Origin: Sporomusa acidovorans
Lineage (GTDB): Bacteria > Bacillota > Negativicutes > Sporomusales > Sporomusaceae
Length of the DNA: 64,000 bases
NCBI RefSeq assembly: GCF_900101845.1
Contig: NZ_FNAM01000018.1
Coordinates: 41,533 to 105,532 of the forward strand
Direction of reading: 5' to 3'
The notes under the pieces were generated by a model. It had not been told where the DNA came from, did not search any database, and worked only from the letters and a program-made list of their open reading frames with translations. A program made the translations under genes and the position numbers. Shown in pieces: positions 44,847 through 54,010 of the stretch (the stretch's first letter is position 1; each line of letters opens with the position of its first letter).

Positions 44847-45623
44847 CTAATGATCTGTAACTACCGGCGCAGACGCTTCACAAGGAACACCTGTCTGGCA
44901 TTTGCCGCACCCGTAACGGGGTTTATAGCGCTCGGCCGTACTGTCAAGATACCGGGCACAAAGTTCATTATTTTTGCCTGTTTCATCGATAGCCTGAGGC
45001 GGGCAGCGCCTGATGCAGGCCCCGCATTGGCTGCAATATTCATCGTAAGACTGATAGCTGCGCGGCGTGGGTGCGATAGCAGCAGACACAACGACACTGC
45101 CCAGGCGTCCGGCTGCACCGGCGCGGGTAATAAATGACCGGTTCAGGCTAAAAGTTCCTAAGCCGGCCACATAGGCAACGTGCCGTTCAGACCAATTGCT
45201 CTTGCGGTTAACGACCGTAAAGCGGGAATCAAGCCCGGGGGCGACAGCCTGATAGCCGGCCTGTTCAAACCATTCTACCAGAAACTTCCGCAGGGCGTTG
45301 CTGACAATCTCACCTTCAATTCGCGCGTACAGCCACTCAACAGCCGGCTGCCCGCCCTGCCGGTTGGCCTCCCGGACAGCCTGACTGAAGGGTAAAAAAT
45401 AAGCAACCACCGACTGCGCCGCAGGCAGCCAGTCGTCCGGCAGCTTATGCTGCTCACCAACAATCGTGTCTGCCTTCAGCATGGCAAACATGGGATCTGC
45501 CGCGCTGGCCACACCAACTAACGGCTGGTCGTAGATTTGAGTCAGCTTGATTTCGGCCGCCGCATTAAGTGGCGTTTGGGCAATAAAAGCGGCTGCTGCT
45601 TGCTCAATGGTATGTAGTTCCAA
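44847..45623 (-). CDS. Ferredoxin-type 4Fe-4S protein related to epoxyqueuosine reductase
   Basis: 258 residues. The C-terminal half carries CSQCGACIRRCP and a second cysteine set (C in NNELC, then CGKCQTGVPC), giving room for two clusters. The N-terminal part resembles the QueG-like reductase fold. No B12-binding evidence was found. Function unknown; it is not queG itself by length (about 350 expected). Confidence 0.65.
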   Translation of the reverse strand: MELHTIEQAAAAFIAQTPLNAAAEIKLTQIYDQPLVGVASAADPMFAMLKADTIVGEQHKLPDDWLPAAQSVVAYFLPFSQAVREANRQGGQPAVEWLYARIEGEIVSNALRKFLVEWFEQAGYQAVAPGLDSRFTVVNRKSNWSERHVAYVAGLGTFSLNRSFITRAGAAGRLGSVVVSAAIAPTPRSYQSYDEYCSQCGACIRRCPPQAIDETGKNNELCARYLDSTAERYKPRYGCGKCQTGVPCEASAPVVTDH

Positions 45624-45734
45624 GGTACTCCCTCCATGATACTTTTTTGATCAATTGCCTATCATTTCTGTAACTGTTCAACATATATTTCACTTTTGCC
45701 TGCTTCGGTCTGTCCTGATTGCAAATTTTTGTGC

Positions 45735-45780
45735 TTGACAAAAAACTGCCGGCAGCATATAGTTAGTTTAATGAAACTAA
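45735..45780 (+). promoter_or_regulatory. Sigma-70 promoter with MarR operator
   Basis: TTGACA (45735-45740), 17 bases, TATAGT (45758-45763), overlapped by the palindrome TTAGTTTAATGAAACTAA (45763-45780). A repressor bound there would block the -10 box. An almost identical palindrome precedes the nitroreductase gene. Confidence 0.85.
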
Positions 45781-45800
45781 TTATGAGAAGGGATTTTACT

Positions 45801-46247
45801 ATGCCCACGGAAGATACCATCGTTAAGGCGATTACTATTTTATCGGATTCCATGCGTGAGTCTATGCGAAAGTACAAAGAAAGTACGCCTGCCAGCAGGG
45901 AATTATTTAATCTATCCATAACGCAACTGCATTATCTCCATGCCGTAAGAGAACACAATAACCCTACAATTACTGAACTTGCGGAGATATTCGGTGTGCA
46001 AAAATCAACCGTCACTGTGGCGATCAATAAACTTTTAGAACGCGATTTTATTGAGAAACTTCCATCAACAAACGACTTGCGCGTAAACCATATACGCTTA
46101 TCAGCAAAAGGAAAACGGTTAATTCAACTTGAGGATGAGGGATACTATCAATTCGCCAAACACATTATGGCTACCCTGGATGAAACCGAACGGGAAACTT
46201 TTGCTTTGCTGCTGAATAAGGTTACGGATAATATTACCCGCACATAA
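45801..46247 (+). CDS. MarR-family transcriptional regulator
   Basis: 148 residues; ATG 45801 is 8 bases after AGAAGGG. The winged helix (NPTITELAEIFGVQKSTVTVAINKLLERDFIEKL) and the wing (DLRVNHIRLSAKGKRL) are typical. It is likely autorepressed and also represses the nitroreductase gene downstream, through the two shared palindromes. Confidence 0.9.
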   Translation: MPTEDTIVKAITILSDSMRESMRKYKESTPASRELFNLSITQLHYLHAVREHNNPTITELAEIFGVQKSTVTVAINKLLERDFIEKLPSTNDLRVNHIRLSAKGKRLIQLEDEGYYQFAKHIMATLDETERETFALLLNKVTDNITRT

Positions 46248-46270
46248 GCGGGTTTTATATAGATAAATAG

Positions 46271-46288
46271 TTAGTTTTATCAAACTAA
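46271..46288. promoter_or_regulatory. Second MarR operator
   Basis: TTAGTTTTATCAAACTAA, the same palindrome as at 45763-45780 with two central changes, 23 bases before the nitroreductase start. Confidence 0.8.
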
Positions 46289-46310
46289 TTTTGTATTAAG
46301 AGGTGGCTTG

Positions 46311-47417
46311 ATGAACAGACGGCAATTTATTATCCGGAGCGGGGCAGTTCTTGCTTTCGTTGGGGGATTCCCCCTGTTTGAGTCTCTTGCCCAATTAGAA
46401 ACAGTCCCGAGAGCTGTGCCCGACATTGCCAACAAACTGGAAAAAGCTTATGTTGACATACTGTATTTAGCCTCATTGGCTCCCAGCGGGCATAACGCCC
46501 AGCCTTGGACAATAAGGCTGCTGGACACGCAGCATTGGCTGATCGGTACCGCTTCCTCCCGCTGGCTGCCGGTTGTTGACCCGGAAAACAGGGAAATGCT
46601 GATTTCCTTAGGCGCCTTTTTAGAAAACTTAGTCATGGCGGCAGGTGCATATGGCTATGAGGTAAGTGTTAATCTATTATCGCAAAACTCTAAGGACGAA
46701 GACCTGCTGGAGATAAAACTATATAAAAAAGATGAAGCAAACCATTTTGACGTTGAAAAGATCAAACTGCGCCGAACTGTGCGCAACAGCCTGCTTACCG
46801 ATGATTTATCCAAGGAAGACATCAGGTTTCTGACAGCCAACGATAAAGCTCACTTTATTTACTTTCCCAGGCAGTCCCGGGAAGGCCAGTATCTGGCCGA
46901 AGGAACTCTGCTGGCCAATCAAATGCAGGCATATCAAAGTCCTGCACAAGAGGAATTGGCCAACTGGGTCCGCTGGTCCAATCAGGAGATTCAACAGTCC
47001 GGGAATGGCCTAACCGCCGAAACAATGGAAATCACCGGCTTGGCAAGATGGTATGTAAAAAACTTTTATAACCGCCAATCGGTATTGACGCAGCGGTTTC
47101 GCGCAGAAACGGTTAAAAAAGTCCAGGAGCAAGTAGCCACCGGCAGCGGCTGGCTATTGCTTACAAGTAAAGATTCTTCCCTCGCCGAACTTATCCGGGT
47201 TGGGCGGAACTTACAGCAAATGTGGCTCACTGCCAGAGAAAAAAATATTGCCGTCCACCCCATGACGCAGATGCTGGAAGAATCGGCCATAAAAAAAGAC
47301 CTCCTTACAACACTGGGGATTACCGAAGATGTCCAACTCCTGTTAAGAGTCGGCTATACCAGGGACTATCCCCTGCCGGTAAGCCCGAGGATGCCCTTGC
47401 ACAGACTCATCCTTTAA
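46311..47417 (+). CDS. Tat-exported nitroreductase-family protein
   Basis: About 368 residues. A twin-arginine signal (NRRQFIIRSGAVLAFVGGFP) suggests export of a folded, FMN-bound protein. The nitroreductase-like core has ASLAPSGHNAQPW near residue 55. ATG 46311 comes after AGAGGTGG; the TTG before it is not needed. The exact electron acceptor is unknown. Its stop overlaps that of the convergent acetyltransferase gene. Confidence 0.8.
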   Translation: MNRRQFIIRSGAVLAFVGGFPLFESLAQLETVPRAVPDIANKLEKAYVDILYLASLAPSGHNAQPWTIRLLDTQHWLIGTASSRWLPVVDPENREMLISLGAFLENLVMAAGAYGYEVSVNLLSQNSKDEDLLEIKLYKKDEANHFDVEKIKLRRTVRNSLLTDDLSKEDIRFLTANDKAHFIYFPRQSREGQYLAEGTLLANQMQAYQSPAQEELANWVRWSNQEIQQSGNGLTAETMEITGLARWYVKNFYNRQSVLTQRFRAETVKKVQEQVATGSGWLLLTSKDSSLAELIRVGRNLQQMWLTAREKNIAVHPMTQMLEESAIKKDLLTTLGITEDVQLLLRVGYTRDYPLPVSPRMPLHRLIL

Positions 47418-47869
47418 CCTTGTCCGACCTCTATTTTCTTTACCATGTCCACATGTTCAATCCCGGCGTCCAGATAGATTTCCCCTTGCGCCTGAAAACC
47501 GAGGCGTTCATAAAATTTTCTGGCGTGCAGTTGAGCCCCCAGTTTCATACCCTGATAGCCTGATTTTCGGGCTTCCGTTTCAATGGCCTCCATGATCCTC
47601 CTGCCGGCGCCGGTTCCCCGCTGCTCTTTGAGTATCGCTACCCTTTCCACTTTCAGCATACCGTCCTTATAGGGACGAAATCTGGCTGTACCAATTGCCT
47701 GCTCATCCTGATTCACCAGCAGCACATGCCGGGTGGTCGGTTGCTGATCGTACTCATCGATTTCCAGCTCTTCTGGAACATGTTGTTCTTCTATAAACAC
47801 TTTGCGCCGAATGGCAAACGCTTTTTCCCGTTCCTGGGCATCCGTTGTGATCCTAATTTTGTTTTTCAT
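47414..47869 (-). CDS. GNAT family N-acetyltransferase
   Basis: 151 residues; the acetyl-CoA loop is LKEQRGTGAGRRIMEAIE, preceded by the VERVAI strand. YjcF-like. The acceptor is unknown. Confidence 0.85.
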   Translation of the reverse strand: MKNKIRITTDAQEREKAFAIRRKVFIEEQHVPEELEIDEYDQQPTTRHVLLVNQDEQAIGTARFRPYKDGMLKVERVAILKEQRGTGAGRRIMEAIETEARKSGYQGMKLGAQLHARKFYERLGFQAQGEIYLDAGIEHVDMVKKIEVGQG

Positions 47870-47957
47870 TTTGTCGCTCTCCTCTCATATATTGACTACG
47901 TTCTCATCTGTTTACAACCCAATGAAAATTTTCTTAGCGGCAATTCATATAAACCTC

Positions 47958-47997
47958 AGTGATACAGCCGGAACCTAAAAGTTCCGGCTGTATCACT
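47958..47997 (-). terminator. Hairpin downstream of the cyclophilin gene
   Basis: A perfect 17-bp stem (AGTGATACAGCCGGAAC with its complement) and a 6-base loop, starting 7 bases after the cyclophilin stop on the minus strand. A clear T-run is missing, but position and strength suggest termination. Confidence 0.6.
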
Positions 47998-48003
47998 ATT
48001 TGC

Positions 48004-48609
48004 TTACTTCGCCGGTTCTATGGTAATTTTCTTAATCACCACATCTTCCAGCGGTTTATCCTGCGTCCCTGTCTTAACCTTGCCGATGGCCTGTACAACG
48101 TCCATACCTTCGATCACTTTGCCGAATACGGCGTGTTTGTTATCCAGCCAGGGAGTCGGTTTCAGCGTAATAAAGAACTGCGAACCACCTGTATTGGGAC
48201 CGGCGTTAGCCATGGAAATCACGCCGGCCGCATGTTTTAGGTCAGGGTGAAACTCATCGGGGATCGTATAACCGGGACCGCCTGTGCCATTGCCTTTAGG
48301 GTCGCCGCCTTGAATCATGAAATTGTCAATCACCCGGTGAAAAATCAAGCCGTTATAAAAGCCTTTGTTGACAAGCGTAATAAAATTCCGGCTGGTTTTC
48401 GGCGCTTTGTCTTCGAAGAGTTCCACACGGAAATTGCCCTTAGAAGTTTCAAACAGGGCAACACTGTTTTTCTTGGCGGTATTATCGGTTTGTGTTTGCT
48501 GGGGCGTGTTCTCTGTCTGCTGCGGTGTAGTGGCACTATTGCCAGAGCAACCGGCAACAACCATCACAATGGCAAAAATTCCAATAACCGCCGCTAGATA
48601 TTTTTTCAT
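48004..48609 (-). CDS. Peptidyl-prolyl isomerase (cyclophilin) lipoprotein
   Basis: 201 residues. The lipoprotein signal ends in MVVAGCSG, followed by a spacer rich in Q, T and P, then a cyclophilin domain ([44 protein letters not shown]). It helps fold extracytoplasmic proteins. Confidence 0.92.
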   Translation of the reverse strand: MKKYLAAVIGIFAIVMVVAGCSGNSATTPQQTENTPQQTQTDNTAKKNSVALFETSKGNFRVELFEDKAPKTSRNFITLVNKGFYNGLIFHRVIDNFMIQGGDPKGNGTGGPGYTIPDEFHPDLKHAAGVISMANAGPNTGGSQFFITLKPTPWLDNKHAVFGKVIEGMDVVQAIGKVKTGTQDKPLEDVVIKKITIEPAK

Positions 48610-48693
48610 AAAATCACTCTCCTTTCCTGTTTAATAACCAAATATTAGTATATCACAACCGCAGACTCCTATTATATGCCAACAGAGGTCGGT

Positions 48694-51600
48694 TTATTGG
48701 GTCAGCCGTTGCCAGTGCGCCTTAAGCACGGCCATTGCCGCCGCAAAATTCATCCATTTGCTTAACGGGTGATTTTCGAAGTACAAGAAAATAATGGGGA
48801 TGGCGATAAGCGTAAAGAAGGTCGACGTGATCAACCCGCCGATAACCACCCAAGCCATGCCCACCCTAGTCTCCGAGCCTGCAGTCATTGCCAGGGCAGT
48901 AGGCAGCATACCGATGATCATAGTTAATGAAGTCATAAAAATAGGTTTTAATCTGTGTTTTCCGGCCTCGATAACTGCCTCCTTGGCAGCAATCCCCCGC
49001 CCCATCAGCGTTAGGGTGTAATCCAGCAGCAATGTCCCGTTCTTGGCGACAACACCGTCCATAACCAAAATACCGATTAATGTGTATAAATTTATGGTAT
49101 TGCGGGTCACAGCCAAAAAAAACAGCGAGCCGATCAAGCCAAACGGCAGCGAAAACATCCGGATAAACGGCGTTGAAACAGACTCATACAGGGTAGCAAG
49201 GAGCATATAGACTAAAATGAGGGACAGGACCAGCGCCTGTGCCATTTCACCGAAGGTAGTCTTCATGTTGTCGGCTTGGCCGGTAAACCGGTAAGTTACA
49301 TTTTGGCCTAAATCATCGGGTTTAATATTTTGGGCAATTTCATTTAACACTTCCTGCAACGGCCGATCGGTAATATTGGCGCCAATATTGATGGATTCCT
49401 GCTTGTCAACCCGCCGCAGCATAACCGGTCCGGTGCTATCTTCCACTCTGGCTACGTCTCCCAGCCTTACCAGGCCGTTGCCGGCCTGAACCGGAATAGA
49501 GCGAATGTCGGATGCCTTAAATCCGTCACTGCCTTTTAACCGTACGTATATATCTGTATTCTGGTTATTGTTATTGGGGTCATTGGCAAAATATCCGGCA
49601 AGTGTTCCGGCCATAGCACCGGAAAATACACTGTTAATCTGATTAACGGTAGTATTATAAAACTTCACTTTTTCCCGGTCAACAACCAGCCGTAATTCCG
49701 GTGCACCCTCGGAATAGGAACTGCGAACATCCTTGACGCCCTTAATCTTTGCCAAGATATCCTGCACCCGGTAAGACGCTTTAATAATATTCTCCAGACT
49801 GGAGCCGCGAATTTCAATTTGCACCGGCGAATTATTGGGGCCGCCACCGCCGGTACCCGTACCGCCCGACACCCCGGCTACCGAGGACTGGGTTTCACTA
49901 ACCTGCGTGATCGCCTGGGGAAAATTCTGACGCAAAAAGCCCCTCACCTGGTCAGTTACCTGCCAAACCGACCTATCTCGCTCCTTGCGGTCGACAAGCT
50001 TTACGCTTACCCCGCCGTAATTGCCGGCCGGTGAACCGACGCTGGACAAATAGGTGTCTACTTCCGGCACTGTGGTGAGATAATCTTCGATTTTCCGGAC
50101 TTCATTATTCGTTTTATCAATATTTTGTCCGGCAGGAAATTGCAAATTGATCCGGAACGTGCTTTCATCGGTTTTCGGCATGTATTCCGCACCGATTATG
50201 CCGGTGGGAACCAGGGCGACTGCCCCTAAAAAAATAACGGTTACTGCGACTACAACTTTTTGGGGATGAACGAAACTCCAATGCAGCAGCCGTTCATATT
50301 TTTCGATTGCACCTTGTTCCAGCCTGTCCATAAAATTCCAGATGCGGCCCTGCGGATTGTATACACCTGTCTTAAAAAAACGCGATGCCAGCATGGGAGT
50401 CAGCGTAAACGATACAAATAAGGAGCATATCGTAGCAAACACGATAGTCAGGCCGAATTGCCGGAAATATTGGCCTGTCATGCCGTTCATAAAGGCAATT
50501 GGCATAAACACCACCACGTCGCATAGTGTGATGGCGATGGCGGCCATGCCGATTTCCATCCGCCCTTCCTCAGCCGCAACTTTGGCTTCCTTGCCCATGA
50601 TTAAATGGCGGTGAATATTTTCCAGCACCACAATAGAATCGTCGACAAGTATGCCGATACATAACGACATGCCCATGAGCGACATCATGTTAAAAGTGAA
50701 CCCGGCCATATACATGACAAAAAAAGTGGAAATAAGCGATGTCGGAATCGCGATAAGCACCGCCGCCGTCGAACGCCATCCCCGTAAAAACAGGAATAAC
50801 ACCAAGCCGGTGGTGAAAAGGCCTTCAATAAGCGCCTCCAGCGTATTGTGCAGCGAATCCTGTACATAAGTGGCCGCGTCGGTGATAAGAATAAATTGAT
50901 AGTCAGGGTATTCCGCCCGCAAACTGTCCAGTTGCTCTTTTGTCGCTTTGGCCGTATCGACCAGGTTGGCATCACTGTTTTTGTATACCGTCAGGGAAAT
51001 CGCTTCCTGCCCATTGGTGCGGGCATAGCGGGTTACCCGTTGGTCCTGCTCTTTGACCGTAGCCAGACTGCTAAGCGGAATATTGACACCTTTGGCATTG
51101 GTGACATGGATTGTGGCAAGTTCTTCCGGGGAAGTATACTGTGCTGTCAACCGGACATTTGTTTCGGTATTATTGTTAAAAACCGAACCGGCCGGCGTTA
51201 AAACATTTTCCTGATTAATTCTTGTCGCAATTTGATTCATGGAAATATTAAAATAAGACAGCTTATCTTTATCAACCTCGACAGCGATTTCTTTGTCGCG
51301 GCCACCGTAAATCTGGACGTCGGATACCCCGCTCGCCCGCTGCAGCCGTTCCACAAAGACATCATTCGCCAAAGTATAGACATCAGCTAACGGCTTATCG
51401 GCGATAACCGCAATTTCCAGAATCGGCTGCGCATTGACGTCACGTTTGATTACCGTAGGCGTCTGAATCCCGGTGGGCAGTTTGCTTAAGGTGCGATTAA
51501 CATATTGTGTGGCGTCAATTGCCGAAGTATCGACATTGGCCCAAAACTCAAATTCCAGAGTGATCTGTGCTTTTTCCGGCCGGGCAACCGATGTCATATG

Positions 51601-51834
51601 TTTTAAATTGGATAGCGACGACAGCGAGTCTTCCAAGGGCTTGATGACGTCCTGCTCCACCTGTTCCGTGCCGGCGCCTGGATAATTGACGGTTACTGTA
51701 ACGTAGGGAATATTGATAGCCGGTAACAGTTCAACGCCGATACGGTAAAAGCTAAATAAACCAAGCACCACAAACAGCATAACAATCATCGAAATGCCGA
51801 TGGGCTTTTGGATGGAAAAGCGGGTTATGTTCAC
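48694..51834 (-). CDS. RND efflux pump inner-membrane transporter (HAE1/AcrB type)
   Basis: 1046 residues, full length for the family. Twelve membrane segments and two periplasmic loops are expected; the proton-relay aspartates sit in GILVDDSIVVLENI of helix 4. It exports drugs or toxic compounds with the adaptor encoded upstream (4-base overlap). No outer-membrane TolC-type gene is in the window. The presence of this pump argues for a diderm cell. Confidence 0.93.
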   Translation of the reverse strand: MNITRFSIQKPIGISMIVMLFVVLGLFSFYRIGVELLPAINIPYVTVTVNYPGAGTEQVEQDVIKPLEDSLSSLSNLKHMTSVARPEKAQITLEFEFWANVDTSAIDATQYVNRTLSKLPTGIQTPTVIKRDVNAQPILEIAVIADKPLADVYTLANDVFVERLQRASGVSDVQIYGGRDKEIAVEVDKDKLSYFNISMNQIATRINQENVLTPAGSVFNNNTETNVRLTAQYTSPEELATIHVTNAKGVNIPLSSLATVKEQDQRVTRYARTNGQEAISLTVYKNSDANLVDTAKATKEQLDSLRAEYPDYQFILITDAATYVQDSLHNTLEALIEGLFTTGLVLFLFLRGWRSTAAVLIAIPTSLISTFFVMYMAGFTFNMMSLMGMSLCIGILVDDSIVVLENIHRHLIMGKEAKVAAEEGRMEIGMAAIAITLCDVVVFMPIAFMNGMTGQYFRQFGLTIVFATICSLFVSFTLTPMLASRFFKTGVYNPQGRIWNFMDRLEQGAIEKYERLLHWSFVHPQKVVVAVTVIFLGAVALVPTGIIGAEYMPKTDESTFRINLQFPAGQNIDKTNNEVRKIEDYLTTVPEVDTYLSSVGSPAGNYGGVSVKLVDRKERDRSVWQVTDQVRGFLRQNFPQAITQVSETQSSVAGVSGGTGTGGGGPNNSPVQIEIRGSSLENIIKASYRVQDILAKIKGVKDVRSSYSEGAPELRLVVDREKVKFYNTTVNQINSVFSGAMAGTLAGYFANDPNNNNQNTDIYVRLKGSDGFKASDIRSIPVQAGNGLVRLGDVARVEDSTGPVMLRRVDKQESINIGANITDRPLQEVLNEIAQNIKPDDLGQNVTYRFTGQADNMKTTFGEMAQALVLSLILVYMLLATLYESVSTPFIRMFSLPFGLIGSLFFLAVTRNTINLYTLIGILVMDGVVAKNGTLLLDYTLTLMGRGIAAKEAVIEAGKHRLKPIFMTSLTMIIGMLPTALAMTAGSETRVGMAWVVIGGLITSTFFTLIAIPIIFLYFENHPLSKWMNFAAAMAVLKAHWQRLTQ

Positions 51835-53090
51835 TGACTGTCACCTCTGGCGCCCGGCGTACGTACGGCGACAATCATGTTCGGACGCAACCGGGCCAGA
51901 TTTGTCGCGGCAATCTGTTCACCTTCGTTTAGTCCGCTTAATATCTCGATATTTTGGTCACTCCGTGCGCCAATTTCAACGATTCTTTTCTCAATAACAT
52001 TTCCCTGGCCAATGACAAATACAAAACTCTGTCCGTCTTTCTCCTGAACGGCTTCTTTAGGCACGATCAAAACACCCTGCCGCAGCGGGGCGTCAACGGC
52101 CACCCGGGAAAACATACCGCTTCTGACATCATTGCCAGGATTATCAAGCTCTATCCGCGCCGTGAAAACAAGATTCTGCGAGTCGGCAGCCGGGCTAATA
52201 TAAATGATCTTACCGGGAAATGTTTTTCCTAATGATTCGATCTGCACTCCCAGGGCAAGGCCTAACTTTAGTGCGCCCAAATCTTGTTCAGGTACCTGAC
52301 AGTCAACGTAAATACGGCTATTATCAAAAATGCTGATTAGTTTTTGCCCTGCTGCAACCATATCGCCGACTTCCGCCTGCCGGTAACCGATTACACCGGC
52401 ACGCGGAGCCGTAATAATTAAATCATTTTTCTGTTTTTGGGCAGCGCTTACCGCAATCTGCATTTTTTGCGCAGCAGCACGTGATGACTGAACCGCCGCC
52501 GGTACACCCGAGCTCATTTGGTTTGTCAGGCTATCCAAAGATGCCTTGGCGTCGGCCAATTGCTGTTCACTTAATTCCAATTCGTCCAAAGAAATACCGC
52601 CGACATCATATACGGTTTTATTCCGTTGATAAGTTGCCAATGCCTTCCGGTAATCGGCTTTGGCTTTATCATAATTGGCATTAACCGTAGCCTCGCTGGC
52701 GATCGCATCCGCCACAGCCTGACTATAAGCAGCCTGATTTTGGCCAATTGTCAACTCCGCATCGCCGGTATCCTGGACAACCAATACTTCTCCCGGTGTG
52801 ACCTGTTGTCCCAGAACAGCATTTACTGCAACAACCTTCCCCTGATATTTAGCGGCAATGTCAACCTGTGCTGCGGGTACCGTCTGGCCGGTCAAAGAAA
52901 TATGTTTGACAAGGTCAGCCCGCTGCACACTGGCGGCATCGACCGTTGTCTGCAGTCTGGCCGCCGTTCCCTGGTTCCCGGCAGGATGGACCAGTCTGGT
53001 AACCGCCACGATTGCGCATAATAAAATAATGATGCCACCAAAGATAACGAGCTTTTTCTTTTTTCCTAAATTCGGTGTAAAATGCCGCAT
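51831..53090 (-). CDS. RND efflux periplasmic adaptor (HlyD/AcrA family)
   Basis: 419 residues: an N-terminal membrane anchor (LVIFGGIIILLCAIVAVTRL), split lipoyl halves (DIAAKYQGKVVAVNAVLGQQVTPG and TAPRAGVIGYRQAEVGDMVAAG), an alpha-hairpin between them and a C-terminal beta-barrel. It joins the transporter to an outer-membrane channel. Confidence 0.92.
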   Translation of the reverse strand: MRHFTPNLGKKKKLVIFGGIIILLCAIVAVTRLVHPAGNQGTAARLQTTVDAASVQRADLVKHISLTGQTVPAAQVDIAAKYQGKVVAVNAVLGQQVTPGEVLVVQDTGDAELTIGQNQAAYSQAVADAIASEATVNANYDKAKADYRKALATYQRNKTVYDVGGISLDELELSEQQLADAKASLDSLTNQMSSGVPAAVQSSRAAAQKMQIAVSAAQKQKNDLIITAPRAGVIGYRQAEVGDMVAAGQKLISIFDNSRIYVDCQVPEQDLGALKLGLALGVQIESLGKTFPGKIIYISPAADSQNLVFTARIELDNPGNDVRSGMFSRVAVDAPLRQGVLIVPKEAVQEKDGQSFVFVIGQGNVIEKRIVEIGARSDQNIEILSGLNEGEQIAATNLARLRPNMIVAVRTPGARGDSQ

Positions 53091-53214
53091 AACCTGAATC
53101 GCTCCTTTGCCCGTACTCCTACTCGTTTACCGCAATGCCCCTAGCCGTCTCCAGCCCGGCTTGGTTGATGTTGTAATCATATAACGCCTAACGCCAATTA
53201 AAGTACCTCAACCT

Positions 53215-53685
53215 TTACATGATTCTCTGTCCATAGCTTTGCTGTTCTTTGGCAATGCCAGCCTTTTCGGCCATTCTCTTAAGTAACTGATAACTTACAT
53301 CGCGTTCTTCCGGGCTTAAATCCTCGGTAAGCAACAACGCCCATTCTTTCAGCACCGCCCTGATCTTCGGTTCCAAATCCCTGCCTTTAGCCGTCAGGTA
53401 AACCAGATAAGCCCTTCTATCGACAGGGTCTTCTTCCCGTCGAATATAGCCAAGCTCTTCCAGCTTGGCCATGGCGCGCGCCGTTGTGGCTTTATCCACA
53501 TAGAAGTGCTTGGCCATAACATCCTGACTGACCCCTTCCTGGCGATAGAGATAAAGCAAATAAGAAAACCGTCCACTGCCGACACCGAATGTTTCAAAGT
53601 GCTTATCAAAAAACGCTTGTGCCATTCGATACAAAATCGAAATAAATTTACCTATGTAAGGTCGTTTAATAGTAATCACCGCCAC
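53215..53685 (-). CDS. MarR-family regulator of the RND pump
   Basis: 156 residues with the winged helix MAKHFYVDKATTARAMAKLEELGYIRREEDPVDRRAYLVYLT. It is the first gene of the pump operon. Two GTTG-N6-CAAC palindromes upstream (53719-53734, 53852-53881) are likely its operators, giving autorepression relieved by pump substrates. Confidence 0.88.
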   Translation of the reverse strand: MAVITIKRPYIGKFISILYRMAQAFFDKHFETFGVGSGRFSYLLYLYRQEGVSQDVMAKHFYVDKATTARAMAKLEELGYIRREEDPVDRRAYLVYLTAKGRDLEPKIRAVLKEWALLLTEDLSPEERDVSYQLLKRMAEKAGIAKEQQSYGQRIM

Positions 53686-53718
53686 TCAAATTAAGCACCA
53701 TGCAGGACCTCGGCAAAA

Positions 53719-53734
53719 AGTTGTTTGCGCAACT
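53719..53734. promoter_or_regulatory. Candidate MarR operator (proximal)
   Basis: AGTTGTTTGCGCAACT, a GTTG-N6-CAAC palindrome, 34 bases upstream of the marR start. Confidence 0.6.
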
Positions 53735-53851
53735 ATTTGGACAAGGTTATCCGCTATTTTTTATAATTGTATAATCCTATTTTTAGAATTTATTTAGAAA
53801 TGCCTGGCAAAATAATCACTTTATTTTTCTAGCTACAAACATAATCCTATC

Positions 53852-53881
53852 AATAAATAGTTGTTTATGCAACTATTTATT
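53852..53881. promoter_or_regulatory. Candidate MarR operator (distal, 12-bp arms)
   Basis: AATAAATAGTTG and CAACTATTTATT form perfect 12-bp arms around TTTATG. It carries the same GTTG/CAAC core as the proximal site. It lies between the pump operon and the divergent secreted-protein gene, so it could affect both. Confidence 0.65.
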
Positions 53882-54010
53882 CAGTCTAACTCTCTTTGAT
53901 GAAAAAAGTATTATTGGCAACAACACAACCATAAACTGACTTGGTTGTTGTGTGTTGTTTCTGCAAACAATAAAATAACGAAAATAATTGGACCAGGAAA
54001 GGAGCAAACC

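Noticed and set aside
44847..45623. queG (epoxyqueuosine reductase) to pair with gluQ in queuosine metabolism
   Set aside because: Too short and without recognisable cobalamin-binding features; only the ferredoxin-like half is clearly similar.
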